Source of the DNA: Clostridia bacterium
Lineage (GTDB): Bacteria; Bacillota; Clostridia; Christensenellales; Borkfalkiaceae
DNA length: 64,000 nt
Reading direction: 5' to 3'
Assembly (NCBI GenBank): GCA_017408045.1
Contig: JAFQVL010000052.1
Location: forward strand, 1-64,000
The position numbers and the translations under genes were made by a program. This document shows, one piece after another, positions 10,975 through 19,250 of this stretch (position 1 is the first letter of the stretch; every line of letters begins with the position of its first letter). Below the pieces are notes generated by a model. The model was not told the origin of the DNA. It saw only the letters and a list, made by a program, of their open reading frames with translations, and did no database searches.

Positions 10975-11937
10975 ATGAAATACCTATTTTTCGACATTGA
11001 ATGCGCAGGCGTATTCAAGAACGTGGCGAAGATTTGCGCGTTCGGGTATTGCCTCGTGGACGAACAATTTCATATTTTAGAAAAAGAGGATCTGCTCATC
11101 AACCCCAAGGGCGGCTTCCATTTGACCGACCGCAAAGGCACGCGCGGTCTTGTTTTGCCGTACGAATACGACAAGTTTAAAAAATATCCCACTTTCCCTG
11201 AGGTGGTTGACAAAATCCGTAGGCTGTTAGAGGATAAGGATACTTTGGTGGCTGGGCACGCGACGATGAACGACGTAAAATACTTGAATTTAGAAACGCA
11301 TCGTTTCTCGTTGCCGTCCTTCCGTTTCTCGTTTGCGGACACACAGTTTTTGTATATGAACAAAATCGGGGACTTTTCCCGTCAATTCGGGTTGGGCACG
11401 ATTGCGCAGGATTTGGGGGTGGAATTCACCGCTCACCGCGCCGTGGACGATGCCTACGCTACGATGAAGATTGCCGAGGCAATTTGCACAGCAGAAGGGG
11501 TGAGCCTGCCGCAACTTTTGGAAAAGTACGGCGTGCAGATGGGCAAGATTGAAAATTACGAAATCGAACAGACCACCTCGATATTGCACCGTCAGTACCA
11601 AGCGGATTTAATCAAACGCCGTGAGGAGCGCGAACAAAAACGGGCGGAAATCCACCGTTTTATTGACGTGGAGCGCCGTCGCCGTGATAAAAACGGGGCG
11701 TTGCGTGGCAAGCGATTTTGCTTTTCCCACCGTTTTGAGGAGGACACCGAGCAGGCAAAAGCGCTCGTTTTGCAGGCATTTGCAAAGGGCTGTTCTTACA
11801 GTTATCGCGCGGAGGAATGCGACTATTATATCGCCTACGACGGAGAGAGTGGCGCGCGCTTACAATCGGTTTTGAGTAGGGCAGGTACGAGGGTATTCAC
11901 CCCCGAAGACTTTTTGGAGTTTTTGCAAAAGGCGTAA
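10975..11937 (+). CDS. DnaQ-like DEDDh 3'-5' exonuclease with BRCT-like tail
   Basis: Predicted 3'-5' exonuclease of the DEDDh (DnaQ/epsilon) superfamily, 320 aa. The start at 10975 follows AAAGGA; longer in-frame starts run into the terminator stem. The four acidic residues are visible in FDIECAG (residues 6-12), in GHATMNDVKYL and in HRAVDDAYATM, where the catalytic His precedes the last Asp. The last ~75 residues, starting GKRFCFSHRF, have the pattern of a BRCT domain, as in Clostridial exonuclease/BRCT fusions. It is not PolC, which is far larger. It is followed by the methyltransferase gene after 17 nt, so they may share a transcript. A role in DNA repair or RNA processing cannot be separated from sequence. 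Confidence 0.85.
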   Translation: MKYLFFDIECAGVFKNVAKICAFGYCLVDEQFHILEKEDLLINPKGGFHLTDRKGTRGLVLPYEYDKFKKYPTFPEVVDKIRRLLEDKDTLVAGHATMNDVKYLNLETHRFSLPSFRFSFADTQFLYMNKIGDFSRQFGLGTIAQDLGVEFTAHRAVDDAYATMKIAEAICTAEGVSLPQLLEKYGVQMGKIENYEIEQTTSILHRQYQADLIKRREEREQKRAEIHRFIDVERRRRDKNGALRGKRFCFSHRFEEDTEQAKALVLQAFAKGCSYSYRAEECDYYIAYDGESGARLQSVLSRAGTRVFTPEDFLEFLQKA

Positions 11938-11954
11938 AAAGCAAAGGAGTGGCT

Positions 11955-13247
11955 ATGGACAGACTTCCTAAGGCGTTTATTGAAAGAATGAAAAAACAGC
12001 TTCCCGAAGACGAGTGGGAGGCTTTTTTTGCCACCTATTCGGGGCAGCCCTATAAGGGAATACGGGCGAATATCTTGAAGGTGCAGCCGCAGACACTTGC
12101 GGAAATCTTCCCCGTTGGCGAGCCGATTGCATGGGAGAAAAACGGCTTTTATTACGAAGGTGAAAAGGTGGGGGCGCACCCCTATCATGCGGCAGGGCTG
12201 TTTTATTCGCAAGAGCCGTCCGCGATGTGCGCCGCGCCGATGCTCGGCGTAGAAAAGGGGGAGAGGGTGCTTGATTTATGCTCTGCGCCCGGTGGAAAAG
12301 GCACGCGACTTGCGGCGGACCTCAAAGGCGAGGGCTTTATCGTCCTCAACGAACCGATTTCCTCGCGCGCGAAAATCCTTTTGGAAAACGTGGAGCGAAT
12401 GGGGATCACGAATGCCGTTGTGGTATGCGAATATCCCCCTAAGCTTGCAGGTAAGCTGCCTGGATATTTTGACAAAATCATGGTAGACGCGCCCTGCTCC
12501 GGGGAAGGAATGTTCCGCAAGAATGCGGACGAGGCGTTGTCGGAATGGAGCGAGGAGAACGTTGCCCTGTGCGCAAAGCGGCAAGGGGAGATTTTAGCCT
12601 GCGCGACGAGAATGCTTGCCGAGGGCGGAAGAATGGTGTATTCCACCTGCACGTTTGCGCCCGATGAGGACGAGGAGCAAACGCAAGGCTACCTTGCAAA
12701 CAACCCGTCTATGGAGTGCTTGCGGGAAGAAAAGTTGTATCCACACAAGGTGGCAGGCGAGGGACATTATGCCGCTTTATTTTTGAAAAACGGTGGGGGC
12801 AGATGCGAGGCAAAGCCTTTTAAGGCGGTATGTACCCCTGCTGCAGCAAAGGTCTATCGGGCGTTTGAAAAGGAATGTCTGCAAGGATATTTTGCACGCA
12901 ATTTACACGAGGTAAACGGCACGTTGTATGCGTTGCCTGAGGCGATCTTCGATTTTAAAGGTTTGAACGTTTTACGGGTAGGATTGAAACTTGGCGAGGT
13001 GAAGAACGGACGATTTGAGCCTGCGTACGCTTTGGCGATGGCGCTCAGAGCAGAGCAGGTAAAAAATAGGGCGGATTTCAGCGCAGACGATACGCGCATA
13101 AAAGCCTATTTTCGCGGCGAGGCGATTGAGCAGGAGGGCGCAAACGGCTGGTGCGCGGTGTGCGTAGACGGGTATCCCCTCGGTTGGGGAAAGCGCGTGG
13201 GCGGCGTGGTGAAAAACCATTACCCCAAACATTTGCGAAGACAATAG
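11955..13247 (+). CDS. RsmF/NOL1-NOP2-Sun rRNA m5C methyltransferase
   Basis: SAM-dependent RNA cytosine-C5 methyltransferase, 430 aa, expected to act on 16S rRNA. The ATG at 11955 is preceded by AAAGGAG; a GTG two codons upstream overlaps that site. SAM motif DLCSAPGGKGTRL lies near residue 105. The two cysteines of the mechanism are in PCSGEGMF and VYSTCTF. A C-terminal ~130-residue region with GWCAVCVDGYPLGWGK matches the extra domain of the RsmF branch, not RsmB, which has an N-terminal NusB domain. Gram-positive RsmF enzymes are about this length. Downstream lies hairpin array B and a terminator shared with the convergent lipoprotein gene. Confidence 0.88.
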   Translation: MDRLPKAFIERMKKQLPEDEWEAFFATYSGQPYKGIRANILKVQPQTLAEIFPVGEPIAWEKNGFYYEGEKVGAHPYHAAGLFYSQEPSAMCAAPMLGVEKGERVLDLCSAPGGKGTRLAADLKGEGFIVLNEPISSRAKILLENVERMGITNAVVVCEYPPKLAGKLPGYFDKIMVDAPCSGEGMFRKNADEALSEWSEENVALCAKRQGEILACATRMLAEGGRMVYSTCTFAPDEDEEQTQGYLANNPSMECLREEKLYPHKVAGEGHYAALFLKNGGGRCEAKPFKAVCTPAAAKVYRAFEKECLQGYFARNLHEVNGTLYALPEAIFDFKGLNVLRVGLKLGEVKNGRFEPAYALAMALRAEQVKNRADFSADDTRIKAYFRGEAIEQEGANGWCAVCVDGYPLGWGKRVGGVVKNHYPKHLRRQ

Positions 13248-13265
13248 AGGGGAATAAAACTAAGT

Positions 13266-13454
13266 TTGCCCTTTTGGCAAGTGAAGTTTATTTCATAAGT
13301 GAAGTTATCCTACGGATAGTGAAGTTTCGCCTAACGGCGAAGTTATGGAAAAATAAAATCCATTTTACTTTTGCATTCGCAAAAACTTCACTGCGCATAG
13401 CGCAACTTCACTGAGTTTACCTCAACTTCACTTTTGCGCTTGCAAAAACTTCAC
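13266..13454. repeat. Hairpin array B (GTGAAGTT / AACTTCAC)
   Basis: GTGAAGTT occurs at 13281, 13299 and 13319, and its reverse complement AACTTCAC at 13384, 13404, 13424 and 13447. The spacing is 18-23 nt. The intervals are palindromes that differ from one another: ATCC-TAC-GGAT, TCGCC-TAAC-GGCGA, TGCGC-ATA-GCGCA, TGAG-TTTAC-CTCA and TTTTGC-GCTT-GCAAAA. The centre carries GTTATGGAAAAA, as in array A. Both arrays have three left and four right words. It sits between the convergent methyltransferase and lipoprotein genes. Confidence 0.9.
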
Positions 13455-13490
13455 AAAAAAAAGAGATAACCGAGCGGTTATCTCTTTTTG
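13455..13490. terminator. Bidirectional terminator
   Basis: AAGAGATAACC and GGTTATCTCTT form an 11-bp stem with a GAGC loop, an A run on the left and a T run on the right. It can end both the methyltransferase transcript (+) and the large lipoprotein transcript (-). Confidence 0.85.
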
Positions 13491-13532
13491 TTTTTCATTA
13501 TGGACTTAGATTAAGCCCGTTTGTTGTAGGTT

Positions 13533-16500
13533 TTAGTCGTTTGCTTCCGTATCAGAGTTCTTCGCTTCGGGCTTTTTCGCCTTTGCAAATTTACGTCTGG
13601 GTCTGGAGCGTTCCGCTGCCTTTTTCTTGCTCCATTTTACCGTTTTACGAACGCCGATGATGACAAGGACTGCGACCAGTACGCCTGCTACTGCGAGCGA
13701 GGAAATCAGCAAGCCCCAGTTGGTTTCGTCCGGCTCGACTTCTTCATCAGGAGTAGAAGGAGTTTCATCCTCTTCGGGGTCAACGTCCACGGGAACGTTC
13801 TTTTCGTTCTGCGTGAAGTTTGCAAATACCTTGATGAGGTTGTAGTCTGCGTTTTCGTAGTACAGATAACTCAGCGTTTCCGCATATTCTTCCGAGGTGG
13901 AATCGTAATCGTCGTACTTGTTGCCGACCTTGTTTTCGTCCAAACTGCCGTCATAGCGCAGGAACTTCGCATCGTCGTAGAAACTGTATGCGTTGTACGT
14001 CAAGTTTCCGTTTGCCTTCAACGCTTCTTTCAAAGCGTCCTCGTCTGCATAGAGCAAGTTGCCTTGATCGTCCGTCAAAGTCAACAGGTAATCAAACGCG
14101 TCTTGTGCCAACGAGCCGAAAGTCGCCTCGTCTAAAGTAGCTGCGTTGCAGGTATCGAACATAACGTAGCTGCCTGCGGGGTTCTTCGTTTCGCCGTCGC
14201 GGCTGCCGCTCCAAACTTCTAAACGGAAGTTCTTTTCCGTGTCGCTATCTGCGCCCAAGTAGAAGGTAATCGTCTTCCATTCGCCGTTCGTATTGCCGAC
14301 AGAAACCATAAGGTCTTTGTCTGCCACCGCCGTATAGCGAGGGGTAAGTCCGTCCACTTCGGAGAAGTCCTTAACCTCTACGGTCTTAGCAGGGTCTGCG
14401 TAATACTTGCCGTTTGCATAGTAGAATGCAACGCCGTCCAAGCCTACGCCGTTCCAAGCGTTGGTGTACGCGTATTCTACGCCGCCCTCTGCAACCAACA
14501 GGTCTTTGCCGTTCGTCAGGCGTTCGGTTGCGTCTGCCACGTACTGAGGATATGCTTGCAAGTTCGCATAGTAGCCTTCAATGCCTTTTGCGGTGTATAA
14601 GCCGTTGCTTTGCAATTCCAAAACGACGTCCGTTTTCTTAATGAAGTCTTCGGAGGTGGGGTCTACTTTGCAGACGTTGCCGTCCTTGTCGTACCAGTAG
14701 GAGATTCTTCTGCCGATCGAAAGTGTGTTTTCACGGCTGTCATCGTCCATATCAATGAGGTAGACGTTTGCCACCGCGCCCGCGCTAACCTTTACGCGAA
14801 CGGAGATTTCTCTGTAATCGCTAACGGTATCGGGGTTGATAGAGATAAAGCCGTACGCGCTCTCTTCCTTATTATATATAAGAAGGGGTTGCGTAGCGTT
14901 GCCAAGCAGAGCGTTCAACTTCGCCTGATCCGTGATGCCCATAATCGAGCCGCTTCCTGCATAGTTTTCGATATACTTTTTGGAAATCAGACCTGCGGTA
15001 TCGCTGGAATATTTCGATCTGTCTGCGGTAGGGTCGTTCTTCACGTAGCCGCTGCCGCCCTTCACGCCGATGTAGTTGCGAGGGTCAGCATAGCCGGTTT
15101 CAATGGCTTCCTGACCGGTCAAATATGCAGGCGTGTCGAATGCCGAGGAAGAATATTGTGCTCCGTTAGGATCGCTGAGGGAGAGGACTTTGGAGTAGGT
15201 CGCGCTGTTTGCATACTCGTACGCTCCACCCATATCCGCAACGATTTCAAATGCGGTGAATGCCGCCCAACCGTCGACAAAGCTGTCCTTGCTTGCGCCA
15301 TAGACGGTTGCGCCACCGTAGGAGAATTCTACGCTAAATTTCAATCCGTCCGTTTCGGTAGGGTTCTCAACGAACAGGAAACATTGCTGCCAGCCCTTGT
15401 AAATATCCTTACCGTCGTCGCCGTCTACGTCAATCGTGGTGATATTCGTCGTGTCGATCGTGGAGATCGAGGAGAGGATACCGCCATTATGGCGAACGCT
15501 TACGTTCGCGCCCGTGATACCTTCCATATTCGAGGTCTTCACGAAGAAGGACAATACCATCTGCTTGCCTGCGTTCAGCGTGAATTCCATACCCTTTGCG
15601 GTATAGTTTGCGCCGCCAGCCGAAAGCAACAGCAGGGTCTGCGTATTGTCTGCGAAGGGGAATTTCGTAAGGCTGCTCGTCTGGTTCTGTTCGTCGTACT
15701 CATAACCAAAGCCCTTGGTCAGTACCGATTTTACGTAGTCGTTAGTATCGGTTGCGGTTGCAGCCATTTTCGCCAACAACTGAGCGGTGGTGAATACGCC
15801 CGTACCCGCTGCGTCGTTGGAGATGTCAAAATTGAGGTTGCGTTCCATCAGACGGATGGGTTTGGTACTGTCATAGCCCGGCTTGGCAGGGTCGTTCAGT
15901 TTACCGTCGTCCGCCGCCACGTAGGTATACGAGCCTTTCTTTTCTTCCGTCAAGCCAACGTTCATCGTAGGCAGGGTGTAAGAAGTGAAATTAGCATCGC
16001 CGTGCGTCAAGTTCAACGCATATTCTCTTTGGTTGATATACGCCTTGTCTGCGTGGAAGATTTTTTCATCCGCAGGCGTTGCCAGCGTGATTTCAGGGAT
16101 CGTCGAGGTAGCGTTCGGGTCTTCAACGACGCTGTCGTATTCGCTGTTGGAGATAATCGTACATTCTACGTCGTCGAAGAAAGCGTAGCCTTCTACGTAT
16201 TCCAAACGGTTCGTACCGCCCGATTGACCCAAACCGAGTACCATCGTGAAGGTGCTGGTTGCGAACGAGCAGCCCTGCAGATAGAAGGTGTACTGTACCC
16301 AACCGTTGTCGGTGTTTGCCATCTTTTCGGTGTTGATGTTTTTCACCTGCATTTGGTCGAGGGTCTTTGCGCCAACCGTATGCGTGATACCGATATATGC
16401 GCCTTTATCTGCAACCACGTCCTCCTGCTTGTCCGTACCGGACGAGAAGTAGGTGAGGTTGGAGGTCTTTACCCAGAGGGAAACTTTTGCGGAAGTACCC

Positions 16501-17192
16501 GACTCCAGCGTGATGGTGGAGGAGGAGGTAAACTTCTGCGCCGTACCCTGACCGTCTGTGTAGGCGTTGTGAATCATCAGGACGTTGGTGTCCTTGTCCT
16601 CGCCGTCTTGCGTATGCGTACCGGGGTTTTGAATAATCTCGCCGTCCTTGTCTACGGGTACGTCCTTGATATTGACGTTAAAGTTGTCCTTTTCTGCGTC
16701 GTAGAAATCCTGTTTGGAAACCTTTTCGTCGTAATCAGCGTCGTCCCAAGCCTTGTAGAATTGCAGTTTATCGTAAGCGGACATCTGCGACCAGTATTCT
16801 CTTGCTTCGTCTGCCGTCTTGGGCGCAGAAACGCCTTCGGGCAGCGAGGACTGCGTAAAGTTCTTCCAAGCCTCGTCGTCGGTATTGAGAATACCGCTTG
16901 CCGACTTCGAAGAAACGGCAGAGCCGGAAGCCGCAGAGTGGGTAGATTTGGTCCAGCCCGTAGGGGAGGTAATCAACAGGTTTCTCCCGTCGTCCCAGTC
17001 AACGAACTCAAAACTCCCGTTGTTGATACGCGAGGTATCCGTCTGCGTAGGCGTAGTGCTGGGGGTGTCGTCCGAGGAATCGTCGTTCGAGCCGCCGTTG
17101 CACGCCGCCAAAGCAGCAAAACTGGACGTCATCATCATCGCCATCAGGAGTGCAAGAAATTTGTTCTTGCGTTTATTAAAACGAATTGCCAT
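13533..17192 (-). CDS. Very large surface lipoprotein with C-terminal TM
   Basis: Predicted exported protein of 1219 aa, function unknown. The start follows AAGGTGG with 6 nt spacing. A Lys/Arg-rich signal peptide ends in a lipobox LAAC with the lipidated Cys at residue 31, then Ser/Asp/Thr-rich linker. The body has repeated jelly-roll-like stretches, such as segments with VSLWVKTS and LSFFVKTS in similar surroundings, suggesting two or more carbohydrate-binding-like domains. Near the C-terminus an acidic Pro/Glu linker is followed by a single hydrophobic helix (LLISSLAVAGVLVAVLVI) and a basic tail, so both ends are predicted to be membrane-attached. No LPxTG is present. An 884-codon antisense ORF covers this gene and is rejected as a shadow. 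Likely a cell-surface adhesion or glycan-binding protein; this is inference. Confidence 0.85.
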   Translation of the reverse strand: MAIRFNKRKNKFLALLMAMMMTSSFAALAACNGGSNDDSSDDTPSTTPTQTDTSRINNGSFEFVDWDDGRNLLITSPTGWTKSTHSAASGSAVSSKSASGILNTDDEAWKNFTQSSLPEGVSAPKTADEAREYWSQMSAYDKLQFYKAWDDADYDEKVSKQDFYDAEKDNFNVNIKDVPVDKDGEIIQNPGTHTQDGEDKDTNVLMIHNAYTDGQGTAQKFTSSSTITLESGTSAKVSLWVKTSNLTYFSSGTDKQEDVVADKGAYIGITHTVGAKTLDQMQVKNINTEKMANTDNGWVQYTFYLQGCSFATSTFTMVLGLGQSGGTNRLEYVEGYAFFDDVECTIISNSEYDSVVEDPNATSTIPEITLATPADEKIFHADKAYINQREYALNLTHGDANFTSYTLPTMNVGLTEEKKGSYTYVAADDGKLNDPAKPGYDSTKPIRLMERNLNFDISNDAAGTGVFTTAQLLAKMAATATDTNDYVKSVLTKGFGYEYDEQNQTSSLTKFPFADNTQTLLLLSAGGANYTAKGMEFTLNAGKQMVLSFFVKTSNMEGITGANVSVRHNGGILSSISTIDTTNITTIDVDGDDGKDIYKGWQQCFLFVENPTETDGLKFSVEFSYGGATVYGASKDSFVDGWAAFTAFEIVADMGGAYEYANSATYSKVLSLSDPNGAQYSSSAFDTPAYLTGQEAIETGYADPRNYIGVKGGSGYVKNDPTADRSKYSSDTAGLISKKYIENYAGSGSIMGITDQAKLNALLGNATQPLLIYNKEESAYGFISINPDTVSDYREISVRVKVSAGAVANVYLIDMDDDSRENTLSIGRRISYWYDKDGNVCKVDPTSEDFIKKTDVVLELQSNGLYTAKGIEGYYANLQAYPQYVADATERLTNGKDLLVAEGGVEYAYTNAWNGVGLDGVAFYYANGKYYADPAKTVEVKDFSEVDGLTPRYTAVADKDLMVSVGNTNGEWKTITFYLGADSDTEKNFRLEVWSGSRDGETKNPAGSYVMFDTCNAATLDEATFGSLAQDAFDYLLTLTDDQGNLLYADEDALKEALKANGNLTYNAYSFYDDAKFLRYDGSLDENKVGNKYDDYDSTSEEYAETLSYLYYENADYNLIKVFANFTQNEKNVPVDVDPEEDETPSTPDEEVEPDETNWGLLISSLAVAGVLVAVLVIIGVRKTVKWSKKKAAERSRPRRKFAKAKKPEAKNSDTEAND

Positions 17193-17419
17193 AAAAACCA
17201 CCTTAGGTTTAAAATTTGTTTTTGGGTAGCCATTCAAAAGCCGCTAAAACGGCATTATAAATAATGCTACCTCACTATTTTAATACAAAAACCGATTTCA
17301 CGCAAGCGTTTCTGCTGCAAAAAAGCAGAAAAAGTTGTAATTTTCTAAAAAATAGCGCAGAATATTTAGGAACGCAAGGAAAAAAGTGGATAAATCGCAA
17401 ATCGGGAGGGCGCGCAGCA

Positions 17420-17779
17420 ATGAAAAAAAATCAATGGAAGAGCGTTGTCTTCGGTGTTGGAATCGGCGGCGCAAACGCTGTGTTTGGAGGGGGCGGAGGG
17501 ATGCTTGCCGTTCCTGCGCTGCGGTTGCTTGGTTATGCGCAAAAAGAGGCGCACGCCACGGCGATTGCAGTCGTTTTGCCCGTTTCCGCCCTCTCTTTTT
17601 TATGGTATTTTTTGGGCGGCGTATACGACGTAAACGTGCTGATTCCCACCGCCTTGGGGACGCTCATAGGCGGCTTGCTAGGGGCGAAAATTTTAGGGGT
17701 TTTACCGCAAAAAGCGGTAGGCTATGCGTTTGCTTTTTTGCAGGCGTTGGCAGGAGTATGGATGCTCCTCGCGCCGTGA
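17420..17779 (+). CDS. TSUP (TauE/SafE) family half-transporter, first gene
   Basis: Membrane protein of 119 aa with about four transmembrane helices. The start at 17420 follows GGGAGGG; longer in-frame starts lack hydrophobic or conserved sequence. GANAVFGGGGGMLAVP near the N-terminus is the glycine-rich signature of the TauE/SafE family, which exports sulfite, sulfoacetate or related anions. Family members are usually ~250 aa built from two similar halves. This gene encodes one half, and the next gene encodes another, so they probably work as a heterodimer. The substrate is unknown. Confidence 0.8.
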   Translation: MKKNQWKSVVFGVGIGGANAVFGGGGGMLAVPALRLLGYAQKEAHATAIAVVLPVSALSFLWYFLGGVYDVNVLIPTALGTLIGGLLGAKILGVLPQKAVGYAFAFLQALAGVWMLLAP

Positions 17780-17825
17780 AAACCGTGCGCTTGCCGTAGG
17801 CAAAATAAGGAAATTAGGGGGTAAA

Positions 17826-18197
17826 ATGTCCTTTTTTATTTTGATGCTGTTAGGTTTTTTAGGGGGAATCCCTGCGGGAATGGGAATGGGCGGCGGTACG
17901 ATCGCCATTCCGCTTTTGCGCTTGGTGGGTGGCATCGAGCAGAAGATTGCACAGTCGGCAAATCTTTTTTCTTTTTTGTGGATGAGCTTGCCGGCGCTTG
18001 CCGCGCACCAAAAGAACGGGTTGCTAAATGGCAAAGGGGTGCTTGCTTGCGCGCTGCCTGCCGCCATCGTTTCCCTGCCGGGGGTATTTTTGGCGACCTA
18101 TTTACCGTCGCGGGTTTTAGGCAAAGCCTTTGGGCTCTTTCTCATCGGGCTGGCGTTTTACACCGTGGTGAATAAATTGCAAACGAAAAAGGCTTGA
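17826..18197 (+). CDS. TSUP (TauE/SafE) family half-transporter, second gene
   Basis: Second small TSUP protein, 123 aa, about four transmembrane helices. TTAGGGGGT precedes the ATG. GIPAGMGMGGGTIAIPLL repeats the glycine-rich signature seen in the preceding gene. The 46-nt gap and same orientation argue for cotranscription. Each protein is about half the usual TSUP length, so the pair looks like a natural split of the two-repeat transporter. The alternative is that one full-length gene was broken by mutation, but each gene has its own ribosome binding site and signature, which argues against that. Confidence 0.8.
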   Translation: MSFFILMLLGFLGGIPAGMGMGGGTIAIPLLRLVGGIEQKIAQSANLFSFLWMSLPALAAHQKNGLLNGKGVLACALPAAIVSLPGVFLATYLPSRVLGKAFGLFLIGLAFYTVVNKLQTKKA

Positions 18198-18222
18198 AAA
18201 AGAATTAAAAGCGTGGTATACT
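18194..18222 (+). promoter_or_regulatory. Promoter of the HAD phosphatase gene
   Basis: TTGAAA at 18194-18199 overlaps the stop codon of the preceding gene. A 17-nt spacer leads to TATACT at 18217-18222, leaving a ~15-nt leader with GAGAGGTG. Confidence 0.7.
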
Positions 18223-18243
18223 AATCGGCGAGAGGTGAATCGT

Positions 18244-18909
18244 ATGAAAAAATACCGCTGTATTTTATGGGATTTAGACGGAACGCTGACCCTTTCCCAT
18301 CCAGGGATTTATAACTGTATGCGATACGCGCTGGAAAAGTTGGGCAAGCCTGCTCCGTTGGAAAAGCAGTTGCGGTTGTGCGTAGGGCCGCCGCTGGACT
18401 GGAGTTTTGAAACGCTGTTCGGCTTATCCAAAGAGGATGCGCAAAAAGGCGTGGCTTTGTATAGGGAACGCTACGAAGTAGCGGGCTGGGCGGAAAACGA
18501 CCCTGTGGCAGGCGCGTTGGAGTGCTTAAAAAGGCTGAAAGAGGCAGGCTACGAGATGGCTTTGGCGACTTCAAAGCCCATGCATTATGCCTTAAAAATC
18601 GTGGAAAAGTTTGGCTTTTTGCCCTATCTAACGACGGAATACGAGCCGATGATTCCCGGCTACGAGCCAAAGAAAACGGATATGATTTTAAAGGGCATGC
18701 AGTTGCTGGGGGCGAAAAGAGAGGAGTGTCTACTCGTCGGGGATAGAAAGTACGATATCGTCGGCGCGAGAGAGGTAGGCGTGGACGTGGCTGGCTTAGA
18801 AGTCGGCTATGCCGAGGAAGGGGAATTCGAGGCATATCCCCCCGATTATCGCTTTGCCGATTTTGCCGAGCTTACGGCGGCGCTGTTAGCGGCAAAACAA
18901 GAAAAATAA
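18244..18909 (+). CDS. HAD-family phosphatase (Gph/PpaX-like)
   Basis: Cytosolic haloacid-dehalogenase-type phosphatase, 221 aa. The ATG at 18244 has GAGAGGTG 7-8 nt upstream; a GTG three codons earlier overlaps that site. Motif I is LWDLDGTLT (nucleophile and acid Asp), motif II is in LATSKP, and motif IV is GDRKYDIVGA. The C1-type helical cap between motifs I and II matches the phosphoglycolate phosphatase/PpaX group. Substrate cannot be set from sequence; phosphoglycolate or pyrophosphate are plausible. It has its own promoter and terminator. Confidence 0.85.
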   Translation: MKKYRCILWDLDGTLTLSHPGIYNCMRYALEKLGKPAPLEKQLRLCVGPPLDWSFETLFGLSKEDAQKGVALYRERYEVAGWAENDPVAGALECLKRLKEAGYEMALATSKPMHYALKIVEKFGFLPYLTTEYEPMIPGYEPKKTDMILKGMQLLGAKREECLLVGDRKYDIVGAREVGVDVAGLEVGYAEEGEFEAYPPDYRFADFAELTAALLAAKQEK

Positions 18910-18920
18910 AACGGGTGAAA

Positions 18921-18948
18921 GGCGCAGGGGAAAAGCCCCTGCGTTTTT
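18921..18948 (+). terminator. Terminator of the HAD phosphatase gene
   Basis: CGCAGGGG and CCCCTGCG form an 8-bp stem followed by T5. Confidence 0.88.
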
Positions 18949-19091
18949 CCTGCAAGGTAGGGGAGTGGAAAAGAAAGGCTTTCCTGACGAAAAGAGGGTT
19001 CTCAATATGACAAATCGCACAAAAAAAAGGCGCGAAAGTGTCGAAAATGAAAAAAATTATTCAATTCCGGGAAAAATTTTTCAAAAGGGTA

Positions 19092-19120
19092 TAGACAAAA
19101 CCCGATTTATATGGTAAACT
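19092..19120 (+). promoter_or_regulatory. Promoter of the Ppx/GppA gene
   Basis: TAGACA at 19092-19097, 17-nt spacer, TAAACT at 19115-19120. The leader of about 125 nt precedes the GTG start at 19251. Confidence 0.65.
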
Positions 19121-19250
19121 ATGGGAAACCATTATGGGGAAGTGTGATTTGTCTTATAGACAAGAACGCACTTGTATACTTGAAAGAAGAAACACCGAGC
19201 GCCGATTAGGTCGGCGTAGAATCAGGAAGAAAGTAAGAGGTAGAAAGACA

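Noticed and set aside
14610-17264. 884-codon antisense ORF opposite the large lipoprotein
   Set aside because: The minus-strand frame has a signal peptide, lipobox, ribosome binding site and terminator. The plus-strand frame has an odd Val/Arg/Cys-rich composition and no start signal, as expected of a codon-bias shadow.
19008-19118. 36-codon ORF preceded by AGAGGG
   Set aside because: It overlaps the ppx promoter, has a Lys/Arg-biased low-complexity sequence and lacks other support.
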